From the NCBI GenBank assembly GCA_009885845.1, contig VFJW01000007.1, positions 36,515-100,514 on the forward strand: a stretch of DNA of 64,000 bases, written 5' to 3'. Position 1 is the stretch's first letter, and each line of letters opens with the position of its first letter. The stretch is from Geobacter sp. GTDB lineage: Bacteria > Desulfobacterota > Desulfuromonadia > Geobacterales > Pseudopelobacteraceae. Below are positions 9,772 through 18,755 of this stretch, piece after piece. The position numbers and the translations under genes were made by a program. The notes below the pieces were generated by a model, which was not told the DNA's origin, searched no databases, and saw nothing but the letters and a program-made list of their open reading frames with translations.

Positions 9772-10647
9772 ATGTTGGAAAAAAATCCCGTTATTTTTAT
9801 CATTCTGGCTTTTGTCGTGATTATGATCGGCACTACAATTACCATGATTGCTCCATTCAAATGGATCAACAGCGACAGCGACAAGATTGCAGAGGTCAAG
9901 CCGTACACTCCTCTGCAGCAGGAAGGGCGAGACCTCTATATGCGGGAAGGGTGCAACAACTGCCACTCCCAGACGGTGCGTACGCTGGCGGCAGATGTTG
10001 AGCGCTACGGCAACGGCGGCGGCTACTCGAAGTCGGGGGAGTTTGTCTATGATCGTCCCCACCTGTGGGGCTCCCGCCGCACCGGTCCTGACCTGGCCCG
10101 AATCGGCCTGAAGCCTCTGACTCCAGCCTGGCACAAGAAACATATGGAGAATCCGCAGTCTGTTGTTCCGGCTTCAAACATGCCGTCTTATGCGTTTTTG
10201 AATCAGCCTCTTGATACCACCTATTCCGAGCGGAAAATGAAGCTGCTTAAATTCCCCTATACCCAGGCTGACCTTGATGAACTCAAGGGCAAGAGTGAGA
10301 TGGATGCCATCATCGCGTATATGCGTAAGCTGGGTACTGATATTCCGGTAAAGAATGCCGGTGCTGCAGTGCAGGCGCCAGTAGCTCAGAGCAATCCATA
10401 TACCGATTTGAAGGCGGTTGAGGAAGAAGCCAAAGCGATTTACAAGCAACAGTGCGCTTCATGCCATGGTGAAAAACGCGAAGGGACTCTCGGTCCTGCA
10501 TTGAAAGGTTCCACCAAATCAGAAACCGACTTGTTTAAAATAATCTCTCAAGGGAGCACGGCAAACGGCATGCCGGCCTTCAGCAGTTCGCTGGACGAGC
10601 AGAAAATCTGGAAGCTGGTGACGTACATCAAGCTGGATACCAAATGA
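9772..10647 (+). CDS. ccoO: cbb3 oxidase subunit II fused to an extra cytochrome c domain
   Basis: The 291-residue protein has an N-terminal membrane anchor (about 7-28), a CcoO domain with heme c site CNNCH at 61-65 and the HLWGSRRTGPDL segment, then a second class I cytochrome c domain with CASCH at 228-232 and a distal GMPAF methionine. Ordinary CcoO has one heme; the second domain resembles part of CcoP, so this is a CcoO-CcoP-like fusion. The frame is open upstream to 9685, but the ATG at 9772 begins the normal CcoO N-terminus. The stop overlaps the start of ccoQ. Confidence 0.9.
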   Translation: MLEKNPVIFIILAFVVIMIGTTITMIAPFKWINSDSDKIAEVKPYTPLQQEGRDLYMREGCNNCHSQTVRTLAADVERYGNGGGYSKSGEFVYDRPHLWGSRRTGPDLARIGLKPLTPAWHKKHMENPQSVVPASNMPSYAFLNQPLDTTYSERKMKLLKFPYTQADLDELKGKSEMDAIIAYMRKLGTDIPVKNAGAAVQAPVAQSNPYTDLKAVEEEAKAIYKQQCASCHGEKREGTLGPALKGSTKSETDLFKIISQGSTANGMPAFSSSLDEQKIWKLVTYIKLDTK

Positions 10648-10787
10648 TGATTGACGCCCGCTTTGTTTTTTTATTGCTGACAGGTTTTTTGCTGGCGATT
10701 CTGGTTGCCATAGCTTTTGCAACCTACAACAGAAACCGGAAACAGAAACTTGAGGAGCCGAAACACCGAATGCTCGAGGACGACTAA
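10644..10787 (+). CDS. ccoQ: cbb3 oxidase small subunit CcoQ-like
   Basis: This 47-codon gene overlaps the end of ccoO (ATGATGA). The product begins MMIDARFVF, has one hydrophobic helix at about 6-26, and a short charged tail rich in Arg, Lys and Glu. Size, topology and position between ccoO and ccoP fit CcoQ, a stabilising subunit of cbb3 oxidase. It is below the usual length cut-off for gene calling and easily missed. The second ATG at 10647 is an equally good start. Confidence 0.75.
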   Translation: MMIDARFVFLLLTGFLLAILVAIAFATYNRNRKQKLEEPKHRMLEDD

Positions 10788-10809
10788 TTCATATCCAAGG
10801 AGTTGATAT

Positions 10810-11301
10810 ATGTCAGAACAGCATGAGTATGATGGGATAAAGTATCGTGAGGAAAAAAGTTCCCCAAGCGTTTTTCGGATTCTTTTTGCTGTACTGGCTG
10901 TATGGGGCGTGATCTACATGGGATATTACCTGCTCAGCGGCTGGAGTTCGCAGGACGAAGCCGATGCGGCAAAAAAAGCGCGTGACAGCCAGAAAAAGAG
11001 TGCCCATCTGGCAGCAGAGACAACCGGAGCCGGGTATGACGGGAGCGGTCACAAGGTGGAGGCGTATGTTGCCGTCGGCAAAAAGCTGTATGGGACTCTG
11101 TGTGTGGCGTGTCATGGTGAAAATGCCAAAGGGGGTGTTGGCCCGGATTTAACAATCTCAAAGTACAAATACGGCAAATCAAGGCTGGATCTTGCCAAAA
11201 CCATCTCGGAAGGTCGTCCGGGCGGAATGCCTGCCTTCAGCAGTCAGGTTGACAAGGAGCAGATTGAGGGTCTTGTTGAATTTGTACTCACGCTGAAATA
11301 A
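10810..11301 (+). CDS. ccoP: Membrane-anchored monoheme cytochrome c, CcoP-like
   Basis: The 163-residue protein has one membrane helix at about 21-43, a charged linker, and a single cytochrome c domain with CVACH at 98-102 and the distal ligand in GGMPAF (Met140). Canonical CcoP has two hemes; this one has one, and the second may be supplied by the extra domain on CcoO. AAGGAG lies 6-11 bases upstream of the start. It is the last oxidase subunit of the operon. No assembly genes (ccoGHIS) follow. Confidence 0.82.
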   Translation: MSEQHEYDGIKYREEKSSPSVFRILFAVLAVWGVIYMGYYLLSGWSSQDEADAAKKARDSQKKSAHLAAETTGAGYDGSGHKVEAYVAVGKKLYGTLCVACHGENAKGGVGPDLTISKYKYGKSRLDLAKTISEGRPGGMPAFSSQVDKEQIEGLVEFVLTLK

Positions 11302-11306
11302 AACCT

Positions 11307-11972
11307 GTGAACTTACTGCTGGATCGGTATAGTGCATTGTTGCGTGAGGTGGATGACTGGTTTCAGCACTGCCTTGATCGATATCCTGACCTGATCGTCT
11401 GTCGCAATGGTTGTTCAGAATGTTGCCGCGGGCTCTTTGATATTACCCTGCTGGATGCATTGTATCTCAAGCGTGGTTTTGACACGCTTCCTGAAGTGCA
11501 AAAAACCGGATTAGTGCGTGAGGCTTTCCGGAGACTGGAACAGCTGACTCGTGAAAATCCGGCATTTATTCAACCATGGCTTTTGAACGGAATCCCTGAG
11601 GAAGACTGGGATGCGCTCATGCCGGAAGAGGATGAAACTCCCTGTCTGCTGCTGTCAGAAACCGGTGGTTGTCTGGTCTATGATTATCGCCCGATGACCT
11701 GTCGTCTGAATGGTATTCCTTTGATTGATGTTTCCGGGGAAGAGTTGTTCGATGAGTGGTGTACGCTGAATTTTACCGGAGATGATCCGCGGCAGTTGTC
11801 GGATCTGCGCTTTGAATTCACGAAACTGTTTTCCCGCGAACTGCTTCTGTTTCAGGAACTGATCATCAGTCTGGCCGGGGTTGCACGAAATGAGGTCGAT
11901 CTGTTTATACCCGCCGCCGTCGTATTGGACCGTGAAAAAATCGGAGGGGCAATCACGAAATTACCTTCTTAA
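11307..11972 (+). CDS. YkgJ-family cysteine cluster (zinc/iron-chelating) protein
   Basis: The 221-residue protein has the family cluster VCRNGCSECC (Cys32, 36, 39, 40) and a second set CLLL...GGCLVYDYRPMTCR (Cys113, 122, 132), ending in the RPxxCR signature. These cysteines are thought to bind zinc or an Fe-S cluster; the function of the family is unknown. The start is a GTG 5 bases after ccoP, so it is probably co-transcribed with the oxidase and might help mature a metal centre, but that is inference from position. Confidence 0.8.
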   Translation: MNLLLDRYSALLREVDDWFQHCLDRYPDLIVCRNGCSECCRGLFDITLLDALYLKRGFDTLPEVQKTGLVREAFRRLEQLTRENPAFIQPWLLNGIPEEDWDALMPEEDETPCLLLSETGGCLVYDYRPMTCRLNGIPLIDVSGEELFDEWCTLNFTGDDPRQLSDLRFEFTKLFSRELLLFQELIISLAGVARNEVDLFIPAAVVLDREKIGGAITKLPS

Positions 11973-12068
11973 TCAACCGCAACGATACATTTCCTCACTA
12001 CGTGGTTTCCTCAGGTATGTTTTCTTTTGTGCTACTATTCAGATCATCACTCAAAAAGGACACAGTCG

Positions 12069-12923
12069 ATGTCGAATTGTCTGCCGTTTAATTCAACCTT
12101 GATCCGCAATATGTTTACGCCGCTTCCGCCTGGTCAGGAACCGGATCATTCTCCGGGGTTCTGGGCCATCCTGTCGGGTTCTTCTCTTCTTCTGTCTGCC
12201 GGACTGACACAGACGCAGCTTCCTGAAGGATCGCTGCCGCCCGGCATAGTTTCGGAAACGGAGCCGCTTAAAATCGGTCTCTGGCAGGGGAAACCGCTCC
12301 GTGCTGTACGGATTGCCCCGGATGTTCTGCCCCCAGCAGAGTATGAAGCGGTGCCGTTTCAGGGGCCGGATGCCCGGTTGGACAACGTTCTGGCAACGGT
12401 CGCGGGGCGGGCCGCCCAGATCATGCATTGGGAGAAGCACAGTCGTTTCTGTTCGCATTGCGGTGGCGGGTTGAGCAGAATCACGGCCAGCTGGGGCAAA
12501 CGGTGTCTATCGTGTGCCGACGAGCATTTCCCCCATATTCACCCCTGCATCATTGTACTGGTCAGGCGCGGAGCCGAACTGCTGCTGATCCGTAATGCCG
12601 CCTGGAATGTTGGCCGCTTCAGTCTGGTGGCCGGTTTTCTCGATTTCGGAGAATCCCTTGAGGAATGCGTCCAGCGGGAAGTGCGTGAAGAGGCGGGGAT
12701 AGAGGTGACCAATATCCGTTATGTCGGGAGCCAATGCTGGCCTTTTCCCAGTCAGCAGATGATCGGGTTTCTGGCTGACTATGCCGGAGGGGAGGCAAGA
12801 CCCGATGGTGTGGAGGTTGTGGAAGCTCACTGGTTCAGTGAAGACGCCCTGCCGCTGTCACCGGGGGGGAAGCGGAGTATTTCCCGATGGATTATTGATA
12901 CTTTCGGGAAGAGCGGGGGATGA
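12069..12923 (+). CDS. nudC: NAD+ diphosphatase (NudC family Nudix hydrolase)
   Basis: The 284-residue enzyme hydrolyses NAD(H) to NMN(H) and AMP, and family members also remove NAD caps from RNA. It shows the zinc ribbon FCSHCGG...CLSC (about 135-160), the Nudix box GFLDFGESLEECVQREVREEAG (about 197-218 shown in part), and the NudC-specific SQCWPFPSQ motif after it (SQPWPFPxS in most members). AAAAGGA at 12054-12060 supports the ATG at 12069 over upstream in-frame starts. Confidence 0.92.
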   Translation: MSNCLPFNSTLIRNMFTPLPPGQEPDHSPGFWAILSGSSLLLSAGLTQTQLPEGSLPPGIVSETEPLKIGLWQGKPLRAVRIAPDVLPPAEYEAVPFQGPDARLDNVLATVAGRAAQIMHWEKHSRFCSHCGGGLSRITASWGKRCLSCADEHFPHIHPCIIVLVRRGAELLLIRNAAWNVGRFSLVAGFLDFGESLEECVQREVREEAGIEVTNIRYVGSQCWPFPSQQMIGFLADYAGGEARPDGVEVVEAHWFSEDALPLSPGGKRSISRWIIDTFGKSGG

Positions 12924-12945
12924 CTGACAGGCGTATTATTCTCCC

Positions 12946-12975
12946 TTGACACAACCCACCATCTATAGCTATCAT
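12946..12975 (+). promoter_or_regulatory. Candidate lexA promoter
   Basis: TTGACA at 12946-12951, an 18-base spacer and TATCAT at 12970-12975 form a good sigma70 pair. The predicted transcription start falls inside the dyad described next, which is consistent with autorepression. Confidence 0.5.
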
Positions 12976-12976
12976 T

Positions 12977-12997
12977 TGACATGTATATCATATGACA
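12977..12997. promoter_or_regulatory. 21-bp dyad, candidate LexA operator
   Basis: The sequence fits the pattern TGNCATNT-N5-ANATGNCA, an imperfect palindrome centred just downstream of the -10 hexamer and upstream of the lexA ribosome site. Its position suggests an autoregulatory operator. It does not match the E. coli SOS box or the GGTT-type LexA site reported for Geobacter, so it may define a separate regulon. Confidence 0.4.
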
Positions 12998-13009
12998 GGT
13001 GACACTATC

Positions 13010-13618
13010 ATGCAGGCACTTACCCCCCGCCAACAACAGGTACATACGTTCATACAAGAGTTCATTGAGACCAACGGCTCTTCTCCCACGCTGCGCGAAA
13101 TCTCGGCTCACATCGGCACAGCCGGAACTGCCACTGCCATAAGTCACGTCGAAGCCCTGCAGAAGAAGGGGTGTCTCCGGCGCCGGGAAGGGAGTTCCCG
13201 CGGTATAGTCATGCTCCAAAAACCTTCTGCGACCGTCTCTCTCCCCATAGTGGGCAGGATACGGGCAGGAATACTGCAACCTGCCATTGAAGATATCACC
13301 GGCCACCTGAGCGTGGACAGCAGTCTGATCAGGGGGGAAGGGTGCTATTTTCTTACCGTTGAGGGGGACTCGATGATCAACAAGGGAATTCTCCCCGGTG
13401 ATAAGGTGCTGATCCGTCCCCAGCAGGTGGCCGACAACGGCGAGATTGTAGCGGTCATGGTTGACGGCGATGCCACCCTCAAGCAGTTCTTCCGTGAGCG
13501 GGATCATATCCTGCTGCAGCCTGCAAACTCGTCCTACGAGGCGATTATCATCCGTCCAGGTCAGGGCGAGGTGACAATCGTCGGCAAGATGATCGGCCTG
13601 TTTCGCAGCGTGGAGTAG
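13010..13618 (+). CDS. lexA: LexA-family SOS repressor
   Basis: The 202-residue repressor has an N-terminal winged helix (residues 1-70, with LTPRQQQVHTFIQEFIE) and a C-terminal S24 autoprotease domain. The cleavage site is Ala86-Gly87, the nucleophile is Ser121 in GDSMI and the general base Lys158 in DATLKQF. It should self-cleave on activated RecA and release SOS genes. The ATG at 13010 has AGGTG 9 bases upstream and gives the normal MxALTxRQ start; an ATG at 12992 would lie inside the putative operator. The next small gene follows 6 bases later. Confidence 0.93.
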   Translation: MQALTPRQQQVHTFIQEFIETNGSSPTLREISAHIGTAGTATAISHVEALQKKGCLRRREGSSRGIVMLQKPSATVSLPIVGRIRAGILQPAIEDITGHLSVDSSLIRGEGCYFLTVEGDSMINKGILPGDKVLIRPQQVADNGEIVAVMVDGDATLKQFFRERDHILLQPANSSYEAIIIRPGQGEVTIVGKMIGLFRSVE

Positions 13619-13624
13619 GCAGCG

Positions 13625-13873
13625 GTGTCCGCAAAAGTACCCATACGCGTAGCAGCTATATTTTCGCCCGGCGGCACGGTCACTCCCAAATGGTTTGAGC
13701 TGAACCGGCGCAAGCACGAAGTGAAGGATACGACCTATTTCTGGCGCGACCGGATCGGCGAGGTTCCGCTTATGCATTATGCTGTCACGGATGGTGAAGC
13801 TCTGTATGAACTGGTCTACAACACTGTCGACCAGACCTGGTCGCTGAACGGGCTTCAGGCAGAGCAGCCGTGA
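13625..13873 (+). CDS. Small conserved-type protein of unknown function next to lexA
   Basis: The 82-residue soluble protein begins at a GTG 6 bases after lexA. It has no recognised domain: a beta-rich look, VRVAAIFSPGGTVTPKWFEL near the start (not a known motif), and several aromatic residues. Spacing shows it is in the lexA transcript, so it is probably SOS-controlled. It is the last gene before the restriction island; dinB stands on the other side of the island. Confidence 0.6.
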   Translation: MSAKVPIRVAAIFSPGGTVTPKWFELNRRKHEVKDTTYFWRDRIGEVPLMHYAVTDGEALYELVYNTVDQTWSLNGLQAEQP

Positions 13874-14098
13874 ACTTAACCTGCCATTCTACTGCGACGA
13901 TTCCCTGAATTCGATTACCATAATCTTCAGAATATAACTTGGCAGTAAACCGCTATTTTAGTAAATGCTCATTCTAATGGATAATGACCCTCATTTCTGA
14001 TATGAAGTGACACTGTAAAAAAATGGCCGTTCAATTGAATAATGCCATGAACGCCGTTTCTTGAATTATCATGCAAAAACCTTGGAGAAATCAACCTG

Positions 14099-16600
14099 AT
14101 GTCCAAACTCACCCTCAGCCAGCTTTCCAGCTTACTTTTCCGCGCCTGCGACGATCTTCGCGGCAATATGGATGCATCAGAATACAAGGAATATATCTTC
14201 GGCATGCTGTTCCTGAAGCGACTTTCCGACCTGTTCGACCAGGAGCGGGAACAGCTCGCCAAGGATCTCAAGGTAAAAGGAATGGCCGAGGCTGTTATCG
14301 CCGGTCAGCTCACCAACCCTGACAAATACACATTCTTTGTGCCGGTAGAAGCCCACTGGTCAACGATTCGACACCTGAAGACCAACGTCGGCACTGCACT
14401 CAACAAGGCGTTGGAAGCGCTGGAGGATGCCAACGTTGATGCCCTGCAGGATGTACTCAAGGGGATCAACTTCAACAAGAAGATCGGCCAGCGATCGCTG
14501 GACGACGATACCCTCGCCAACTTCATCCAGAACTTTGAGAAGATCCCGCTAAGAGACGAGAACTTCGAGTTTCCCGACCTTCTTGGAGCAGCCTACGAAT
14601 ACCTGATCAAATACTTTGCCGATTCCGCCGGCAAAAAAGCGGGGGAATTCTACACTCCGGCCGATGTGGTGCGTACTCTGGTGGAGATTGTCGATCCCCA
14701 GCCAGGCATGAGTGTGTATGACCCCACCTGCGGTTCTGGGGGCATGCTCATCCAGACCCGCGACTATGTCCGAGAATGCGGCGGTGATCCGCGTGACCTG
14801 GCGCTTGCTGGTCAGGAAAGCATTGGCACCACCTGGTCAATCTGCAAGATGAATATGCTCCTCCACGGCATCGACCACGCCGACATCCGTCAGGAAGATA
14901 CGCTGCGACACCCGCAACACAAGGCTGAGAACAACGAGCTTCAACGCCATGATCGCGTCCTCGCCAATCCCCCTTTCAGTCAGAACTACATCAAAAAGGA
15001 CATCGACTACCCCGGCCGCTTTGCCGTCTGGCTCCCTGAAAAGGGGAAGAAGGCCGACCTGATGTTCGTCCAGCACATGCTGGCCGTACTCAATGCCGAT
15101 GGCAAGATGGCCACTGTCATGCCCCACGGCGTGCTTTTTCGGGGAGGCGAGGAGAAAGCGGCGCGAAGGCACTTCATTGAACACGGTTGGCTGGAGGCGA
15201 TCATTGGTCTCCCCGCCGGACTCTTTTACGGCACCGGCATTCCTGCTTGCGTGCTGGTGATGAACAAAAAGGACGCCGGTTCGGGTGACAACGTGCGCGA
15301 CCACGTCTACTTCATCAATGCCGACCGCGAATACCGAGAGGGGAAAGCTCAAAACTTCCTGCGACCCGAGGATATTTCCAAGATTGTTCACGCCTATCGC
15401 ACTATGTCAGACATCCCCGGCTATGCCCGCCGGGTACCGGTGAGTGAGATCAAAGCCGAGGATTTCAACTGCAATATCCGCCGTTACGTGGACAACGCCC
15501 CGCCGCCCGAACCCCATGATGTGCGCGCCCATCTGCTTGGTGGAGTGCCGACCGTTGAGATTGAGTCCCTGTCCCGCTACTGGACCAACTACCCCGGTCT
15601 GCGCGAGCGGGTGTTTGTTCCTCGTCCGGTTTCGTTAATTCAGAATTCATCATTCAACATTCATAATTACGCGGACTTCTCAGAATCCGCGTCTGATCGC
15701 CGCGCCCTGACCGAGCTGGTCAAGACCGACCCCGGCGTAGCGGCGGCACAGAGCCGTTTTCAGCAGACGTTGGATGCGTGGTGGACGGAGAACCTGCCGT
15801 TGGTTGAAGACCTCGCACCCAAGAACGGCCAGAAGGGCAACGTCTATGAACTGCGCCGACAGCTTCTCGTCACCATCAGTGATACTTTCATCGGACAGAA
15901 TCTGTTGACAGACCACCAGATTCGCGGCGCCTTCGCCCGGTATGTGGATGACCTGAAGGCCGACCTCAAATCCATCGCTGCCAGTGGTTGGGGAGCGGAA
16001 CTGATCCCCGACGCTGATATCCTGGAGAGTCAGTTCCCTGATATTTTGGCCGACATGGATCAGAAGCGCCTGCGCTTGGCTGAATTATCAGCTCTCTACG
16101 CCGCTGCCGATGAAGAGGATTATGAGGACAGCGACGACACCGGAATACTTCCCGCAGATGAGGTCAAGACACTCAAGGCTGAACTCAAAGAGTCCAATGC
16201 CCAGGCAAAGCTGGCGAAGCGCGAAAACCGGGATGCTACATCTTATGTCGCTCGTGCAAAGGAAGCTGAAGCGCGATTAGTCCGGCACAAGGCACTGGAA
16301 GATGAGGGAAAGCTGTTGAAGGCTGAGTTGCGTGCAACGGAGAAAAAACAGGAAGAGCTTGTTGCCGCCGCACGGGAGAAGATCACACCGGAAGAAGCTA
16401 AGGCTGTGATTCTCGATCGTTTGCACCGTGTGCTGGTGCAAACCTATGAAGGTTATCTACGGGCCGATCAGCGGGCATGCCTTGCAGTGTTGGAGAATCT
16501 GCATGGGAAGTATGCTGTTACAGCAAAGGCTATTGAGGCCAGGCGGGATGAGTCAGCGGCAAAGCTGAAGGGTTTTTTAGTGGAGCTGGGGTATGAGTGA
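14099..16600 (+). CDS. hsdM: Type I restriction-modification DNA methyltransferase subunit
   Basis: The 833-residue protein combines the HsdM N-terminal helical domain ([18 protein letters not shown]), the SAM-binding motif [10 protein letters not shown] (about 209-218) and the catalytic N6-adenine motif NPPF (290-293). The C-terminal third (from about 500) is longer than in standard HsdM and ends in charged coiled-coil-like sequence. Residues 513-524 are encoded by an AT-rich stretch (15636-15669) made of ATTCA-like repeats that looks like an in-frame insertion. It overlaps hsdS by 8 bases. Together with HsdS and HsdR it should methylate and restrict DNA. Confidence 0.95.
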   Translation: MSKLTLSQLSSLLFRACDDLRGNMDASEYKEYIFGMLFLKRLSDLFDQEREQLAKDLKVKGMAEAVIAGQLTNPDKYTFFVPVEAHWSTIRHLKTNVGTALNKALEALEDANVDALQDVLKGINFNKKIGQRSLDDDTLANFIQNFEKIPLRDENFEFPDLLGAAYEYLIKYFADSAGKKAGEFYTPADVVRTLVEIVDPQPGMSVYDPTCGSGGMLIQTRDYVRECGGDPRDLALAGQESIGTTWSICKMNMLLHGIDHADIRQEDTLRHPQHKAENNELQRHDRVLANPPFSQNYIKKDIDYPGRFAVWLPEKGKKADLMFVQHMLAVLNADGKMATVMPHGVLFRGGEEKAARRHFIEHGWLEAIIGLPAGLFYGTGIPACVLVMNKKDAGSGDNVRDHVYFINADREYREGKAQNFLRPEDISKIVHAYRTMSDIPGYARRVPVSEIKAEDFNCNIRRYVDNAPPPEPHDVRAHLLGGVPTVEIESLSRYWTNYPGLRERVFVPRPVSLIQNSSFNIHNYADFSESASDRRALTELVKTDPGVAAAQSRFQQTLDAWWTENLPLVEDLAPKNGQKGNVYELRRQLLVTISDTFIGQNLLTDHQIRGAFARYVDDLKADLKSIAASGWGAELIPDADILESQFPDILADMDQKRLRLAELSALYAAADEEDYEDSDDTGILPADEVKTLKAELKESNAQAKLAKRENRDATSYVARAKEAEARLVRHKALEDEGKLLKAELRATEKKQEELVAAAREKITPEEAKAVILDRLHRVLVQTYEGYLRADQRACLAVLENLHGKYAVTAKAIEARRDESAAKLKGFLVELGYE

Positions 16601-17840
16601 GTGGACTTACAAGAGTCTAGACGAACTCATCCGAACTGGTCAGATAGAACTTGGAAGAGGCAATATCATTTCCAAGCTCGACATTGATGCCTGTCCGGGA
16701 CCTTACCCTATTTATTCATCTTCAGCGCAACGTGACGGCAAGTTTGGTGAATTCGGAAAGTTCATGTTCGACGAAGAACTTATCTCATGGTCTGTTGACG
16801 GTGGCGGGAATTTCTTTTATCGTCAACAGCATAAATTTTCAGTCACCAATGTATCTGGCTATTTACGTATTCGAACAAAGGAATTTAACTATCGATTTGT
16901 TTATTATGCGCTTGCTCTCCAGCATCGTTATATTACTTTCGACTATACTACTAAGGCGCATCCTAGTGTAATCCGCAAACTCTATTCAATCCCATCAATA
17001 TTTGAACCGCAACAACGCCGAATCGCCGAAATACTTTCAACACTTGACGAAACAATTGTGCAGACCGAGGCAATAATTACGAAGATGCAGCAGGTCAAGA
17101 CGGGTTTGATGCACGACCTGTTCACCTGTGGTGTCACCCCTGACGGCCACCTCCGCCCCACCCGCGAGCAAGCCCCAACCCTCTACAAAAACTCACTGCT
17201 TGGGTGGATTCCGAAGGAGTGGGAGGTCGAAAAACTGGGTGATATCTTGCGGAGATGCGGCGGTTATCTTCAAACTGGTCCTTTTGGAAGTCAGCTCCAT
17301 GCTCATGAGTATCAGATCGAAGGTGTTCCAGTCGTGATGCCTCAAGACATCAACGATGGATTGATTGGCACAGAGCAGATCGCCCGGATTCACGAGGCAC
17401 GTGCCAATGAATTGGCGCGACATCGAATGAGTCTTGGTGACGTAGTCATCGCCAGACGAGGTGATCTTTCTCGAGCGGCAGCAATCTCCGAGTCAGAACA
17501 GGGCTGGGTTTGCGGAACAGGGTGCTTCTTGTTGCGCTTAGGACAAAGCACCCTTACGGCAGACTTTGCGGCTCAAGTTTATCGGCAAGATTTTGTGCAG
17601 CGACAGATCGCTGGCAGGGCAGTCGGAACCACAATGCCGAGTTTGAACAATTCAGTCATGGCCGGTTTATTTTTCCCTTTTTGTGATTTAGACGAGCAGT
17701 TGCGCATTGTCGAGCGATTGGAAGGAATGGAACAGAGTATTCAAGTTCTTGCCGAGGGCTTGCTCATAAACAGACAAATCAAACACGGCCTCATGCATGA
17801 TCTTCTGACCGGTTGTGTTCGAGTCAAGGAGACTTGTTAA
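16593..17840 (+). CDS. hsdS: Type I restriction-modification specificity subunit
   Basis: The 415-residue protein has two target-recognition domains (about 1-135 and 205-350), each followed by a related helical spacer: [20 protein letters not shown]...GLMHDL and [16 protein letters not shown]...GLMHDLLTG. This two-half design defines the bipartite recognition site. The target sequence cannot be read from the gene. Its start lies within hsdM (ATGAGTGA), and the SIR2 gene begins on the base after its stop, which puts the cargo in the same transcript. Confidence 0.93.
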   Translation: MSEWTYKSLDELIRTGQIELGRGNIISKLDIDACPGPYPIYSSSAQRDGKFGEFGKFMFDEELISWSVDGGGNFFYRQQHKFSVTNVSGYLRIRTKEFNYRFVYYALALQHRYITFDYTTKAHPSVIRKLYSIPSIFEPQQRRIAEILSTLDETIVQTEAIITKMQQVKTGLMHDLFTCGVTPDGHLRPTREQAPTLYKNSLLGWIPKEWEVEKLGDILRRCGGYLQTGPFGSQLHAHEYQIEGVPVVMPQDINDGLIGTEQIARIHEARANELARHRMSLGDVVIARRGDLSRAAAISESEQGWVCGTGCFLLRLGQSTLTADFAAQVYRQDFVQRQIAGRAVGTTMPSLNNSVMAGLFFPFCDLDEQLRIVERLEGMEQSIQVLAEGLLINRQIKHGLMHDLLTGCVRVKETC

Positions 17841-18755
17841 ATGTCAACAACATTCAACCCATCACCTGTGATTCCACCTGAAATTGAAAATGCCGCACAA
17901 TCTGGTGAACTTGTTGTTTTTGTGGGAGCCGGAATATCGCGTCTAATTAAATGTCCGTCTTGGGATGGGTTTGCTGACCGAGTACTAGAACAACTTGTGC
18001 CAGAGGGAATTGACTACTACGAACTTTCTCAGATAAGGAGCATTTCTGATCCTAAAAAGCGTCTATCTATCGCAAAAATAGTGGCACAAAAGAAGGGTAT
18101 TAATATTGATTACAATTCTATTTTTGAAGTTACACTGAAACCAGATAATGTCTATGGTTATCTCAACGCCTTTAATTCATCATTCGTTACAACAAACTAC
18201 GAGAAGTATTTAAAGCCATGTTCTCGTGAGAATGAACCAGAAGAAAACTGGAGATTTTACAAGCGCGAACATCTCCTTGGAGTGAATCTCGATCGAAATG
18301 GAAATGTAGTACACTTGCATGGATGTTTGGACGCTCCCGACAGCATGGTGATCACTACAAGGGACTACTTGGATCATTATTCTAGTAAGGAAGTTGAAGT
18401 ATTCCTGAAAGATCTCTTCAAGAGAAAGACGGTTTTATTCCTTGGATATGGCCTGGATGAGGTCGAAGTCCTCGAATACGTCCTGCGTCGTGGAGATGCG
18501 AGTAGAAAATCAGAGGGGGAGAGAGTGCGACGATACATTCTCCAGGGGTTCTTTAATGCAGAGATGGCCCTTTTTGACTTGTTTCAGGCCTATTATCAAG
18601 ATTCATTTGCAACTAAGCTAATTGGATTTCCTAAGGATTATGGAGATTATGGTCACCAGGTAGAAATTCTCGCCTCATGGTCGAAGAAGCTGAAATTTGG
18701 AGGCATTTCCCTTGTCGATGAAGTTGCTGCTTTAGAGGATGAAATCCGTGGCTGA
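17841..18755 (+). CDS. SIR2-like NAD-binding domain protein (candidate defence effector)
   Basis: The 304-residue protein is a stand-alone SIR2-like domain: VVFVGAGIS (25-33) for NAD binding, TTNYEKY (117-123) with Asn119, VVHLHG (156-161) with His158/160, and VLFLGYGLDE (about 196-205). In known phage-defence systems SIR2-like domains degrade NAD+ during infection. It starts on the base after the hsdS stop and its last 17 bases overlap the following 945-codon gene, so the pair is probably translationally coupled. Composition is AT-richer than hsdM/hsdR. It could also be a sensor rather than a nucleotidase; activity is not shown. Confidence 0.82.
   Translation: MSTTFNPSPVIPPEIENAAQSGELVVFVGAGISRLIKCPSWDGFADRVLEQLVPEGIDYYELSQIRSISDPKKRLSIAKIVAQKKGINIDYNSIFEVTLKPDNVYGYLNAFNSSFVTTNYEKYLKPCSRENEPEENWRFYKREHLLGVNLDRNGNVVHLHGCLDAPDSMVITTRDYLDHYSSKEVEVFLKDLFKRKTVLFLGYGLDEVEVLEYVLRRGDASRKSEGERVRRYILQGFFNAEMALFDLFQAYYQDSFATKLIGFPKDYGDYGHQVEILASWSKKLKFGGISLVDEVAALEDEIRG

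Noticed and set aside
12827..13777. 316-codon minus-strand frame opposite nudC/lexA
   Set aside because: It crosses the lexA promoter and operator and two well-supported genes; no family match.
13874..14098. Searched for attachment site or tRNA end at the left edge of the island
   Set aside because: I see no tRNA, integrase gene or clear direct repeat matching 28741-28794; the way the island entered remains unknown.
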